Position numbers and translations under genes: made by a program
NCBI RefSeq assembly: GCF_024346355.1
Contig: NZ_JAGQCU010000001.1
Location: 310,001 to 374,000 of the forward strand
Reading direction: 5' to 3'
DNA: 64,000 bases
DNA from: Cyanobium sp. ATX 6A2
Lineage (GTDB): Bacteria > Cyanobacteriota > Cyanobacteriia > PCC-6307 > Cyanobiaceae
Shown: positions 48,486 through 55,327 of the stretch, in pieces
How positions within the stretch are numbered: the stretch's first letter is position 1
Layout: each line of letters begins with the position of its first letter
The notes under the pieces: model-generated
Told to the model about the DNA's origin: nothing
Seen by the model: the letters and a program-made list of their open reading frames with translations, nothing else
The model's database searches: none

Positions 48486-48852
48486 GGACGCGGCCCTGCT
48501 GCTGGCGATCGTGGGGCGCCACCTCACGACGCTGCGGCTGGCCCTGGATCCCGCCTACCCGGAGGAAGACTGGGGTTTCACCGCCCAGCAGGCGGTGGAG
48601 AAGATCCTCAAGGCCTGGATCGTGCTGGCCGACCGACAGCCTCCCCGCCGCCACGACCTTGACGAACTGGCTGAGCTGGCAGCGCTGGAGCTGGATCCGG
48701 CTCTGCGAGAGCTGCAGACCTACGCCGTGGAAGCCCGCTACGAGGAGGGGCCGTTCCCCCTCCCGGCCCCGCGGCAGGAGCTGCTGAAAGAGATCGAGCG
48801 GCTGCTGGCCGACTGCCAGGCTGCGGTGGAGGCTGAGGGCAGAGGTGGGTAG
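48472..48852 (+). CDS. HEPN-domain toxin
   Basis: 126 residues, all-helical. DWGFTAQQAVEKILKAWIVL precedes R55QPPRRH61 (Rx5H RNase motif), then a helix rich in Leu and the end ADCQAAVEAEGRGG. The residues between R and H fit the Rx4-6H HEPN RNase. Partner of the MNT gene upstream. Confidence 0.85.
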   Translation: MSPAEDAALLLAIVGRHLTTLRLALDPAYPEEDWGFTAQQAVEKILKAWIVLADRQPPRRHDLDELAELAALELDPALRELQTYAVEARYEEGPFPLPAPRQELLKEIERLLADCQAAVEAEGRGG

Positions 48853-48859
48853 GCGCTCG

Positions 48860-49201
48860 ATGAACCCCGAATGGGAAGCGGTGCGCGAGCTGCTCGACGA
48901 CGACGTCCTCGCTTCCCTGCTGGACATCTCCACCCCCAGCCTGCGGCGATACGCGAAGGGAGAGCGTCGGTGCCCCGATCTGGTGGCAGCCAGGCTGCAC
49001 TGGCTGGCCCTGGTGATCGATCAGCTGGAGGGCACTACCAACAGCTACGGCATCCGGCGCTGGTTCCAGCGTCCCCGCTGCGCCCTGGGGGGCCAGGCAC
49101 CGCAGGATTGCCTCACAGGAGCCTGGGATCCCGACGACGACGCGATCCGAGCGATCTTCGAGCTGGCGCAGTCGGCCCGCATCGGCATGGTGGCCAGCTG
49201 A
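48860..49201 (+). CDS. MbcA/ParS/Xre-type antitoxin, no partner toxin seen
   Basis: 113 residues. Helix-turn-helix-like N-terminus (VLASLLDISTPSLRRYAKGE), then the Xre-MbcA-ParS toxin-binding segment RRWFQRPRCALGGQAPQDCL. Such antitoxins pair with RES-type toxins; downstream (49202-49419) I see no RES gene, only a short minus-strand remnant. ATG 48860 follows the HEPN stop by 7 bases, next to a GTAGGCGCTC motif. Confidence 0.72.
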   Translation: MNPEWEAVRELLDDDVLASLLDISTPSLRRYAKGERRCPDLVAARLHWLALVIDQLEGTTNSYGIRRWFQRPRCALGGQAPQDCLTGAWDPDDDAIRAIFELAQSARIGMVAS

Positions 49202-49232
49202 AGCGTGCCGGAAGGCTTGCCGCCTCTATCGC

Positions 49233-49367
49233 TCAATAGCGCGCGTCCTCCCTGATCTGCCTGAGCAGCGCAGCGGCATCACTGCCGTCATGAAGGGATC
49301 GCCGGATGTCCGTCAGCAGCAGCAGGTGCCGATAGAACTCGCGGGCCGCGGCATTTTTGACATGCAC
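49233..49367 (-). pseudogene. Short coding-looking remnant
   Basis: A minus-strand frame reads VHVKNAAAREFYRHLLLLTD from GTG 49367, with ALLRQIREDARY at the end; the frame is open upstream to a TAG near 49413 (DATNACYWRSAAGGLL). Composition and codon use look coding, but the length (44 residues) and lack of ATG suggest a truncated gene. Family not recognised. Confidence 0.35.
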
Positions 49368-49419
49368 CAGAAGCCCCCCGGCAGCCGATCTCCAATAGCA
49401 GGCATTGGTCGCATCCTAG

Positions 49420-49746
49420 TCAGCAGACTAACTCAGAGGGCTGTGATGGTGCGGAGTAGGGTGTAACCCGTGTCTCGAGCCTGCTCAATTCTCGATCTTT
49501 CTTTCGAGCGTCATAGCTGATCTGCATCCTGCGCCAGAAGCCCCGTTTTAACCCTAAGTACTTACAGAGAACTGCATCAGCCTCATCGGTAATCGCACGC
49601 TTTCCTCGAAGGATCTCGCCAACCTGAGTCTGACCCAGGCCCGTGTCCTTGCAGAGCCGATAAACGCTGATGCCCATAGGCTCAAGGAATTCTTCCTTGA
49701 GAACCTCCCCAGGGCTGATCGGCTTTCGACTATCGGCATGGGCCAT
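49420..49746 (-). CDS. higA: HigA-type HTH antitoxin
   Basis: 108 residues. ISPGEVLKEEFLEPMGISVY, LCKDTGLGQTQVGEILRGKR and ITDEADAVLCKYLGL form the VapI/HigA HTH-XRE fold. Partner and repressor of higB, which is upstream with a 40-base gap. Confidence 0.9.
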   Translation of the reverse strand: MAHADSRKPISPGEVLKEEFLEPMGISVYRLCKDTGLGQTQVGEILRGKRAITDEADAVLCKYLGLKRGFWRRMQISYDARKKDRELSRLETRVTPYSAPSQPSELVC

Positions 49747-49786
49747 GTGACGAGCGGCGAGAGAGAGAAGAACTCAGCGAAGGGAG

Positions 49787-50068
49787 TCAATGATAGTCCA
49801 CGATCTCTACATTCTCAGGACCTGAATCATTCCAACGAAAGCAGATCCTCCATTGATCGTTGATCCGGATGGAATACTGGCCTTCTCGATCACCATGCAG
49901 CTTCTCAAGACGGTTGCCCGGTGGAACCCTGAGATCGTCAAGGCAACTGGCAGCGTCAAGGATGACCAGCTTCCGTTCAGCCGCCAGAAGGATGCTGTTG
50001 AACCTGAGGGGTGAACCCCCTTTGAGGATCGAAGCCGTGTGCTTACAGCCGTAGGACTGGATCGGCAC
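49787..50068 (-). CDS. higB: HigB-type RelE-superfamily mRNA interferase
   Basis: 93 residues from GTG 50068. The core LVILDAASCLDDLRVPPGNR, LEKLHGDREGQYSIRINDQW and CFRWNDSGPENVEIVDYH is a near-canonical HigB. Ribosome-dependent mRNA cleavage by family. Toxin-first order, as is normal for higBA. Confidence 0.9.
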   Translation of the reverse strand: MPIQSYGCKHTASILKGGSPLRFNSILLAAERKLVILDAASCLDDLRVPPGNRLEKLHGDREGQYSIRINDQWRICFRWNDSGPENVEIVDYH

Positions 50069-50116
50069 AGATGGGCGCTACTCAGAAGAGTGTACTACCG
50101 CGAGGCGAGAGTGTCG

Positions 50117-50215
50117 AGCTCCACCATCCCCTCCAGCGCCTCCCCCAGCGAACGCCTCGGGGTTGCCTGAGATCCAGCCCGGTTGGCCGAAGCCCACGAG
50201 CAACGGATGGAGTGG
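50117..50215 (-). pseudogene. Collapsed fragment of the OGT-like glycosyltransferase gene
   Basis: In the minus frame this reads GFGQPGWISGNPEAFAGG, closely matching GFGEPGWIAHTPEAFAAIA of the intact gene at 56137-57999; 50125-50151 is identical for 27 bases to the intact 3' end (56166 onward), with the sequence between the two blocks deleted. Orientation matches the intact gene. Confidence 0.75.
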
Positions 50216-50222
50216 CACAGCC

Positions 50223-50297
50223 ATGCCGCCACCGCCCACCCTGCTGATCGCGCGCGAGGTGGGCTTCGTGCTCAAGGAGGGGGCGGCGGCGGGCTGA
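50223..50297 (+). pseudogene. Collapsed response-regulator gene, start fused in frame to its end
   Basis: A 24-codon open frame MPPPPTLLIA-REVGFVLKEG joins the first residues of the response regulator at 58095 (MLTPPTLLIV) to its conserved tail (VRGVGFMLKD). It lies next to the glycosyltransferase fragment in the same divergent arrangement as the intact locus. Bases 50223-50250 match 58095-58122 at 23 of 28 positions. Confidence 0.7.
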
Positions 50298-50681
50298 TCA
50301 GCCGGGCAGGAGCTGGATCGGACATTCGGGGCCAGGGGCAGCCGCCAGGCGACGATCGGCCGTGAGCAGAGGACAGCCGAGGGCTTCGGCCAGGGACACA
50401 TAGGTGGCGTCGTAGGCGCTGAGGTTGTGGCGCAACCGCCAGATTCTCGCCAGCAAGGGACGATGGCCACTGCGCCGGATACCCATGGCCTGGAAGGCCG
50501 CCAGACAGCGCTCGACCTCGCCCTCAGCCAGGGTGCCGGCCCGGCTGAGGCGCCTGACCACCGACATCACCTCCACATCCAGGAGATGGGGCGCGTGAAT
50601 CACAGCCGTGGCCAGCACCTGGCGTGCCGGGCCCTTGTGCACCAGGGCCGCCACCACAGCCGACGCATCAGCCACGATCAC
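50298..50681 (-). CDS. PIN toxin (FitB/VapC)
   Basis: 127 residues. [51 protein letters not shown] and [13 protein letters not shown] give the four acidic positions. Partner antitoxin is FitA-like upstream, overlapping by 4 bases. RNase by family. Confidence 0.88.
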   Translation of the reverse strand: MIVADASAVVAALVHKGPARQVLATAVIHAPHLLDVEVMSVVRRLSRAGTLAEGEVERCLAAFQAMGIRRSGHRPLLARIWRLRHNLSAYDATYVSLAEALGCPLLTADRRLAAAPGPECPIQLLPG

Positions 50682-50899
50682 CGGTCCTGCCGGCCAGCCG
50701 CCAGGGCATCGGTGATGGCTGAGGTGGGCACGGGCAGGTCGGGCAGAGCGTCGAGGAGGGAGGCGTTGTCGGCACGGCGGGACGCCTCGATCAGCTCCCG
50801 CACGGCAAAGACACTCACCGGCAAGCCCGCCAGGGCGGCAAGGCGCTCCAGGCGCCGCACGGCGTCGTCGGGAACATTGCGCAGGTAGAGGGTGCGCAT
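50678..50899 (-). CDS. FitA-type RHH antitoxin
   Basis: 73 residues. [21 protein letters not shown] and [20 protein letters not shown] are the FitA ribbon-helix-helix; the C-terminus [19 protein letters not shown] covers the toxin. An earlier start at 50911 adds four residues. A perfect palindrome CTGCTAGCAG lies just upstream. Confidence 0.86.
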   Translation of the reverse strand: MRTLYLRNVPDDAVRRLERLAALAGLPVSVFAVRELIEASRRADNASLLDALPDLPVPTSAITDALAAGRQDR

Positions 50900-50911
50900 G
50901 GGACCGATCAC

Positions 50912-50921
50912 CTGCTAGCAG
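50912..50921. promoter_or_regulatory. Candidate FitA operator
   Basis: CTGCTAGCAG is a perfect 10-bp palindrome 13 bases before the FitA ATG; FitA of Neisseria binds TGCTATCA-type half sites, so the similarity is suggestive. Confidence 0.45.
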
Positions 50922-50930
50922 AATGCAAGC

Positions 50931-51401
50931 CTAGGGCAAGCATCTCAGCACGGCTTCGGCGTCGGAGACATCAATGCTTGCCAGGTTGGCCGTGCTGGCT
51001 CCACGCACGATGTCCAACCTGATGCGCTGATCAAAGCTTACGAACCGGCCACCATGGGCTACGGCGAGTGCGAGCAGATAGCTGTCGGTGATCTGTCGAG
51101 GCCCCAGGAGCCGCTCCCAGCGGATCAAGCCGGGATCCAGCAGGCTGATCGGATCGGGCCAGAAGGCGTGGCTGGGGTGGCTGCAGGCCTCCGCAAGGCG
51201 CCTGGCCACCACGGCCACAGGTTGGTGGTTGGGATAGGCAGGCTGCGACAGGATCCGAACCACGCCGTTCTCCGTGATCGGGCAGGTGGCCCAGCCATCG
51301 TCAATCTCACGCTCCATCCAACGGCGGGCAGCGGCGTGCATCACATGCCCCGGATCCAGAAGCGCGATGATCACGTTGATGTCGAGCAGGGCCCGCATCA
51401 A
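50931..51401 (-). CDS. PIN toxin (VapC, TA_PIN group)
   Basis: 156 residues. LLDINVIIALLDPGHVMHAA, WATCPITENGVVRILSQPAY, ITDSYLLALAVAHGG and FVSFDQRIRLDIV are the PIN core; the group with DxNVIIALLDP...W.TCPITENG is the common mycobacterial/cyanobacterial VapC. Overlaps the antitoxin by ATGA. Confidence 0.88.
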   Translation of the reverse strand: MMRALLDINVIIALLDPGHVMHAAARRWMEREIDDGWATCPITENGVVRILSQPAYPNHQPVAVVARRLAEACSHPSHAFWPDPISLLDPGLIRWERLLGPRQITDSYLLALAVAHGGRFVSFDQRIRLDIVRGASTANLASIDVSDAEAVLRCLP

Positions 51402-51643
51402 ACGCCTGTCTGATCACGAAGCTGGTCGATCAGGTCGTTGGTCACCAAGTCGGCGCCAGCAGCGTGGAACGGGCGAAATCCCGCGACAGGCTTCGGCTCG
51501 GCGTCCACCCCCGGATCGCTCCCGCCCGACAACGCGGATCGCAACAGCCGCGAGACCACCTTGCCGGCCGAAAGCCCCTGCCTCCTGGCCAGCTCCTTGG
51601 CCGCGGCCAGCACGTCGTCTTCGATGTCCAGCGTAGTACGCAT
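51398..51643 (-). CDS. VapB-type RHH antitoxin
   Basis: 81 residues. MRTTLDIEDDVLAAAKELAR and LSAGKVVSRLLRSAL is the DUF2191/VapB RHH; FRPFHAAGADLVTNDLIDQL is the toxin-binding end. Three TGATGC-like copies lie just upstream, which may be operator half sites. Confidence 0.87.
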   Translation of the reverse strand: MRTTLDIEDDVLAAAKELARRQGLSAGKVVSRLLRSALSGGSDPGVDAEPKPVAGFRPFHAAGADLVTNDLIDQLRDQTGV

Positions 51644-51658
51644 CATAACACCGTAGCA

Positions 51659-52114
51659 TCAACGCATCAGCCCAAGGCCGCCCTGAAGCGGAGCCTCCGG
51701 CGTGATCAGCTGCAGCCCGGGAAACGCCTGCCGGTAGCGCCGGGCGTCGCGCGTCAGCAGCAGGCAGCGTTCGATCAGGGCATGGGCGCCGATCAGAACG
51801 TCCGGCAGGATCATCCGGCGGCTGCCTCCTCTGGCGCGGTAGCTGGCATGGGCACGGGCTGCGAGAAAGGCAGCTTCTCTGGGTATCGGCCAGTAGGCGT
51901 AGAGGTGGCGGGGCAGCACCTCCTCCACCGCCTCGATCCGCTCATAGGCAAACGCCACCTCGCCGTAGATGAGCGGATTGATCGCCACCGGGCCGGCGAT
52001 CAGGCAGCGCCGCAGCTGCTCGGCGCTCCAGGATTCCCACTGCGGGTCTGCGGTGATCACATCAAGCAGCACGCAGGAATCCACCATCACCGCGGCGCCG
52101 CCGGCGATGGCCAT
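51659..52114 (-). CDS. PIN toxin (VapC, AbrB-linked)
   Basis: 151 residues, or 142 from ATG 52087 (MVDSCVLLDVITADPQW). PLIYGEVAFAYERIEAVEEV, GSRRMILPDVLIGAHALIE and CLLLTRDARRYRQAFPGLQL are distinctive. A broken copy of the same gene lies at 55084-55215. Overlaps the AbrB antitoxin stop by one base (TGATG). Confidence 0.87.
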   Translation of the reverse strand: MAIAGGAAVMVDSCVLLDVITADPQWESWSAEQLRRCLIAGPVAINPLIYGEVAFAYERIEAVEEVLPRHLYAYWPIPREAAFLAARAHASYRARGGSRRMILPDVLIGAHALIERCLLLTRDARRYRQAFPGLQLITPEAPLQGGLGLMR

Positions 52115-52350
52115 CAGGGCTCGCCGCGGCAGAGCGCCAGGATGGCCTCGGTGCTCAGGCCCGGACGGGGCCGGTGGGCCCGCAACCGCTTCAGGGCCTC
52201 CTCGCCCCGCTGCTCGGCCTGGCCCTCCGCCTTCTCCAGCACCACCTGCCCGTCCACCAGCCGGAACTGCACCTCACAGTTGGGATGGAGGCCGGCCCGC
52301 TCACGGATGGCCTGGGGAATCGTGACCTGCCCCTTGCTGGTGATTCGCAT
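52114..52350 (-). CDS. AbrB/SpoVT-type VapB antitoxin
   Basis: 78 residues. MRITSKGQVTIPQAIRERAG is the swapped-hairpin AbrB DNA-binding domain; the tail RAHRPRPGLSTEAILALCRG binds the toxin. A GTAAG/CTTAC inverted repeat is 20 bases upstream. Confidence 0.88.
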   Translation of the reverse strand: MRITSKGQVTIPQAIRERAGLHPNCEVQFRLVDGQVVLEKAEGQAEQRGEEALKRLRAHRPRPGLSTEAILALCRGEP

Positions 52351-52369
52351 ACCGATCCGTCATGGCCCA

Positions 52370-52382
52370 GTAAGAATCTTAC
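52370..52382. promoter_or_regulatory. AbrB-type operator, GTAAGA-A-TCTTAC
   Basis: Perfect 6-bp arms around one base, 20 bases before the antitoxin start on the minus strand. Shares GTAAG/CTTAC arms with the operators at 55022 and 55282. Confidence 0.6.
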
Positions 52383-52479
52383 AGGCGACAGCGGCGTGAT
52401 CCCGAAGACAACTGCATGGTTTCAACCCCCCTCAGCGGGCGTCGCTTGATTGGAGCCGCGTGTTCCGTTTTTGGAAACC

Positions 52480-52710
52480 ATGTTTGTGATCGAAGCGCTG
52501 CATCCCGACGGATGGCGCCCCCAGGGCAGGGCCAACCTGGAGTACTGGGCGTATCAGGAAGCGCAGACACGCTGCTGCTCCGACGGCCGCAACTACCGGA
52601 TCGTCAACGAAGACAGCAACGAGATCGTCGCCCTGATCAACACCAGCAGCTGCAGAACCAACGTGCAGCCTGCTGCTGAGCGTCAGCGCAGTGCTGCGGG
52701 GGGTGCGTAG
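52480..52710 (+). CDS. Small hypothetical protein
   Basis: 76 residues, MFVIEALHPDGWRPQGRANL then YWAYQEAQTRCCSDGRNYRI and DSNEIVALINTSSC. Two adjacent Cys and a final Cys are notable. No family recognised and no partner gene; it points away from the modules on both sides. Confidence 0.5.
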   Translation: MFVIEALHPDGWRPQGRANLEYWAYQEAQTRCCSDGRNYRIVNEDSNEIVALINTSSCRTNVQPAAERQRSAAGGA

Positions 52711-52815
52711 GCGCTCAACGAGGGCAAGATCGGCAGCCTGGCGGATCGCCATCAGAGTTGAGGAGCCTCCGCATCGAGGGAGCGTGAGCCAGGCATCCAT
52801 CACCAGAAGCCCACA
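52700..52815 (-). pseudogene. Deleted AbrB-PIN module remnant
   Basis: Minus strand: MDAWLTL (start of the antitoxin MDALLTLSSKGQ at 54748-55002) followed directly by DAEAPQL-stop (its end, YAEAPQLR), with the middle lost. A segment right after matches the PIN toxin's MAIRQVHLE region (19 identical bases at 52738-52757 versus the intact gene at 54529-54547). So start and end of an antitoxin, plus a toxin fragment, survive. Confidence 0.65.
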
Positions 52816-52835
52816 GTCGGACATCGACCTGCTGC

Positions 52836-53130
52836 TCACCGCAGCGTCCATAACCGGACATCCACGTGCTGAGAAGCCGCATGGAAGTCTTGATCCGTTG
52901 TGAGCAGCGTCAGGTCGTAGCGCTGGCAAAGCTGAATGAGCAGGGCATCAATGGTGCCGATCTGGACACCCCGGCGGCGGCAGGCATTGCGGATGTCGGC
53001 GGCTGCGATGTGATCCTGCTTATCGGGCTGAAGAAAAGCGAGCACGGAGAGCGCCCACCTCAGGCGCGTCCAGCTGGCCATCACGGCGAAACGCCAGGGA
53101 CCACACCGACGTATCGACCAGCAGACTCAC
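52836..53130 (-). pseudogene. VapC toxin with internal deletion and frameshift
   Basis: From GTG 53130 the frame reads VSLLVDTSVWSLAFRRDGQL and stops early (ARFSSAR-stop near 53022). The other frame continues LQPDKQDHIAAADIRNACRR, VQIGTIDALLIQLCQRYDLT and LLTTDQDFHAASQHVDVRLW to the stop at 52836. The halves are a VapC N-terminus and C-terminus with roughly 40 residues of the middle missing and the frame shifted, so the toxin is dead while its antitoxin is intact. Confidence 0.82.
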
Positions 53131-53330
53131 CGCTGGCGCTCACGTTCGGCCTTGTAGTCGTAGCTGGGATCCCACTCGAGCTTGCCGAAGAGCTCCGCCA
53201 CCTGGCGCTGTTCCCGGCGCGCGATGAACTCCTGCAGGGCGCGGGTGACGGCGGCTTTCTTGGTGGGCTCACCGCTCACACGGAAGGCGTGATCGAGCAG
53301 GGCCTGATCGAGAGCGAGAGTCGTGGCCAT
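53127..53330 (-). CDS. VapB-type antitoxin (intact, toxin broken)
   Basis: 67 residues. MATTLALDQALLDHAFRVSG, KKAAVTRALQEFIARREQRQ and LFGKLEWDPSYDYKAERERQ are a complete VapB. Overlaps the broken VapC by GTGA. Could act as an orphan, for example neutralising a related VapC elsewhere. Confidence 0.85.
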   Translation of the reverse strand: MATTLALDQALLDHAFRVSGEPTKKAAVTRALQEFIARREQRQVAELFGKLEWDPSYDYKAERERQR

Positions 53331-53335
53331 GTGTG

Positions 53336-53350
53336 ACCTCATGGTGAGGT
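53336..53350. promoter_or_regulatory. Candidate VapB operator
   Basis: ACCTCA and TGAGGT flank TGG, 5 bases before the VapB ATG, overlapping the ribosome-binding region. Confidence 0.4.
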
Positions 53351-53466
53351 GACTACACATTTTATGGCCTTCGCCCTCGCTGAGGGGTCAGACAAGACAT
53401 GGCAGCAGTGACGTGACCCAGATCGAGTACGGCACCGAGCTGGTGAAGCGGATGGTGGGCCCTCGA

Positions 53467-53640
53467 CGGCACGAAGCAACCGGCGCTGGCATCGATCAGA
53501 TCCGCCTCACCAGCAGATTGGTGTCGAGAGCGACGGGAAGGCTCATCAGAGCTGGGCAGTCTCCGTATAGCGGGCAGGGATTGATCGGGCTGATGCTGGT
53601 TTCGCTGAAGTGGCGTGTGTTGCGGGTGGCCAGCTGTGCG
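53467..53640 (-). pseudogene. Fragments of a PIN toxin, an AbrB antitoxin and a further PIN toxin
   Basis: 53467-53548 matches the 5' half of the intact PIN gene at 54347-54751 with a 41-base internal deletion; 53549-53578 matches the end of the paired AbrB gene. 53576-53640 reads GAQLATRNTRHFSETSISPI on the minus strand, the typical C-terminus of a different VapC. This fills most of the 291-base gap before the next gene. Confidence 0.65.
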
Positions 53641-53651
53641 CCCCGGGCCAC

Positions 53652-54026
53652 TCAGGCGCGATGCAGGGCCAGGCTGTAGCGCGGCCAGTGGGCATCTGAG
53701 GAGACGGCCATCAGGCCCTCAAGGCGCGCCTGGGCGATCAGCAGCCGGTCGAAGGGGTCGTCGTGGATGCCGGGCAGCCGGCCCGTTTCAATCACATGGG
53801 CATCGCTGATCGGCAAGAGCGTGGCGCCGGCACTGAGACCGCCATCGCGGAAGGTGACCGGATCGAGCGGCAGCTTGCCCAGGCGATGCTTGATCGCCAC
53901 CTCCCACACACTCGCCACCGACAGCACGCAGACGTGCGATGTCATCAGTTCCCGGGTATCAGCTCGCAGCCGCTGATCACCCAGCAGCCACCAGATCAGA
54001 ACCTGGGTATCGAGCAACAGACGCAT
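53652..54026 (-). CDS. PIN toxin (partner of Phd-type antitoxin)
   Basis: 124 residues. MRLLLDTQVLIWWLLGDQRL, VLSVASVWEVAIKHRLGKLP and DPFDRLLIAQARLEGLMAVS are the PIN core of the Phd-linked VapC group (LLDTQVLIWW; HDDPFDRLLIAQA). Antitoxin 10 bases upstream. Confidence 0.9.
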   Translation of the reverse strand: MRLLLDTQVLIWWLLGDQRLRADTRELMTSHVCVLSVASVWEVAIKHRLGKLPLDPVTFRDGGLSAGATLLPISDAHVIETGRLPGIHDDPFDRLLIAQARLEGLMAVSSDAHWPRYSLALHRA

Positions 54027-54036
54027 GAGGGGCCGA

Positions 54037-54288
54037 TCAGGCTTCCATCAGCCGGCCCACCTCGGCCTCGGCAGCTGGGCTGAAGGCCGCGTCAATGGCA
54101 GCGGGTTCGAGCTCTGAATGGGCGGCAGCCAGGGCCCCGAAGTGCTTGAGCCCCGGGGGGGCCGCCGCGCAGGGGACCAGCCGCACCTGGGGCTCACCGT
54201 GGCTGGCGATGATCACCTCCTCGCCGGCCACAGCCGCCTTCACCAGCCGGGAAAGCTGGCTTTTGGCTTCCAGCATGTTCACCTGCAT
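54037..54288 (-). CDS. Phd/YefM-type antitoxin
   Basis: 83 residues. MQVNMLEAKSQLSRLVKAAV and GEEVIIASHGEPQVRLVPCA are the Phd/YefM fold; the C-terminal tail AFSPAAEAEVGRLMEA binds the toxin. A perfect palindrome lies 17-26 bases upstream. Confidence 0.9.
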   Translation of the reverse strand: MQVNMLEAKSQLSRLVKAAVAGEEVIIASHGEPQVRLVPCAAAPPGLKHFGALAAAHSELEPAAIDAAFSPAAEAEVGRLMEA

Positions 54289-54304
54289 GGGCCTCCGTGG
54301 AGCA

Positions 54305-54314
54305 CTTGGCCAAG
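54305..54314. promoter_or_regulatory. Candidate Phd operator
   Basis: CTTGGCCAAG is a perfect 10-bp palindrome, 16 bases before the Phd ATG. Confidence 0.45.
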
Positions 54315-54346
54315 CTAGCCAGGGCAGACCGTGATTCAGCTGACCT

Positions 54347-54751
54347 TCAAGGCTCGAGAACGTTGGGCCTGAGGGAGAGCTCGGCTGCCTGGCGGACCAG
54401 GGAGCGGTCGAAACTGATCAGAGCCTCGCAACCCTCGCTGCGGGCCAGGTGGAGGGCATCGGCGAAGTCCACCCCCTGCCGGTGCCACTCCAGGACGCGG
54501 CGCACCAATTCCTCCTGCTCCAGGTGCACCTGGCGGATCGCCATCAGCCCCTCGAAGGCACGAATCACCACGTCGCGCGGCAGTTTGTAGGCGCCGCGCA
54601 ACACCCACTCCAACTCCAGCACCACGGTGATCGGCACAAAGCAACCGGCGCTGGCATCGATCAGATCCGCCACTTTCGCGGCCTGCTGAGGTTCGTCATT
54701 GGTGAGAAGCCTCACCAACAGATTGGTGTCGAGCGCGATGGGAAGGCTCAT
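54347..54751 (-). CDS. PIN toxin (VapC, AbrB-linked)
   Basis: 134 residues. MSLPIALDTNLLVRLLTNDE, CFVPITVVLELEWVLRGAYK, GVDFADALHLARSEGCEALI and FDRSLVRQAA complete the PIN core. Partial copies of this gene are scattered at 52738, 53467 and 56045. Overlaps the AbrB antitoxin by ATGA. Confidence 0.9.
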   Translation of the reverse strand: MSLPIALDTNLLVRLLTNDEPQQAAKVADLIDASAGCFVPITVVLELEWVLRGAYKLPRDVVIRAFEGLMAIRQVHLEQEELVRRVLEWHRQGVDFADALHLARSEGCEALISFDRSLVRQAAELSLRPNVLEP

Positions 54752-55002
54752 CTGAGCTGAGGAGCCTCCGCATAGAGAGCAGGATCCATCCGCTCAAGGG
54801 GCACGGGAGGCCCTGCATAGCCTGAGCAGCCGATCAGCTCACGGGCCGAGGAGGTTTTGCCCATCACCTGGGGGGTGAGGCGGAGCCCATCAGCCTCGAT
54901 GCTCAGGGCGAGGCGATCGCCAGCCTGCAGACCGAGCAGCCTACGCAGGCGAGCCGGGATCACCAGCTGGCCCTTGGAGGACAAGGTGAGCAAGGCATCC
55001 AT
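54748..55002 (-). CDS. AbrB/SpoVT-type VapB antitoxin
   Basis: 84 residues. MDALLTLSSKGQLVIPARLR and LQAGDRLALSIEADGLRLTP are the AbrB domain; the end PPVPLERMDPALYAEAPQLR binds the toxin. GTAAG/CTTAC operator upstream. Confidence 0.9.
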   Translation of the reverse strand: MDALLTLSSKGQLVIPARLRRLLGLQAGDRLALSIEADGLRLTPQVMGKTSSARELIGCSGYAGPPVPLERMDPALYAEAPQLR

Positions 55003-55021
55003 CGGCAGAAACCAAAGCTGA

Positions 55022-55035
55022 CTTACCAGTGTAAG
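55022..55035. promoter_or_regulatory. AbrB-type operator, CTTAC-CAGT-GTAAG
   Basis: Perfect 5-bp arms with a 4-base spacer, 20 bases before the antitoxin start on the minus strand. Confidence 0.6.
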
Positions 55036-55083
55036 GCAAGAACCCCGGAAACAGAGGGAGGATGGCCATGCTGCGAACCTGCT

Positions 55084-55215
55084 GACCTCGATGCCAGGCG
55101 GTAGCGCCGGGCGTCGCGGGTGAGCAACGGGCAGCGTTCGATCAGGGCATGGGCGCCGATCAGAAAGTCCGGCAGGGTCATCAGGCGACTGCCTCCTCTG
55201 GCATGACCAGCCCGG
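55084..55215 (-). pseudogene. C-terminal remnant of the 51659-type PIN toxin
   Basis: Minus strand reads RGGSRLMTLPDFLIGAHALI followed by ERCPLLTRDARRYR, matching RGGSRRMILPDVLIGAHALI of the intact toxin at 51659-52114. The N-terminal half and any antitoxin are missing. Together with the operators this accounts for the 325-base stretch 55003-55327. Confidence 0.75.
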
Positions 55216-55281
55216 GCGCACTCGATCGAGGAGCTGCTGGATGCGTCCATCCGCCGCTTGCGGCGCAAGCTCGAGCTGCCA

Positions 55282-55301
55282 GTAAGGACAAATTGCCTTA
55301 C
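55282..55301. promoter_or_regulatory. AbrB-type operator, GTAAGG and CCTTAC around 8 bases
   Basis: Perfect 6-bp arms around ACAAATTG, 26 bases before the plus-strand AbrB antitoxin start. Confidence 0.6.
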
Positions 55302-55327
55302 CATCGAAGGGTCGCAAGCGATCTGCC

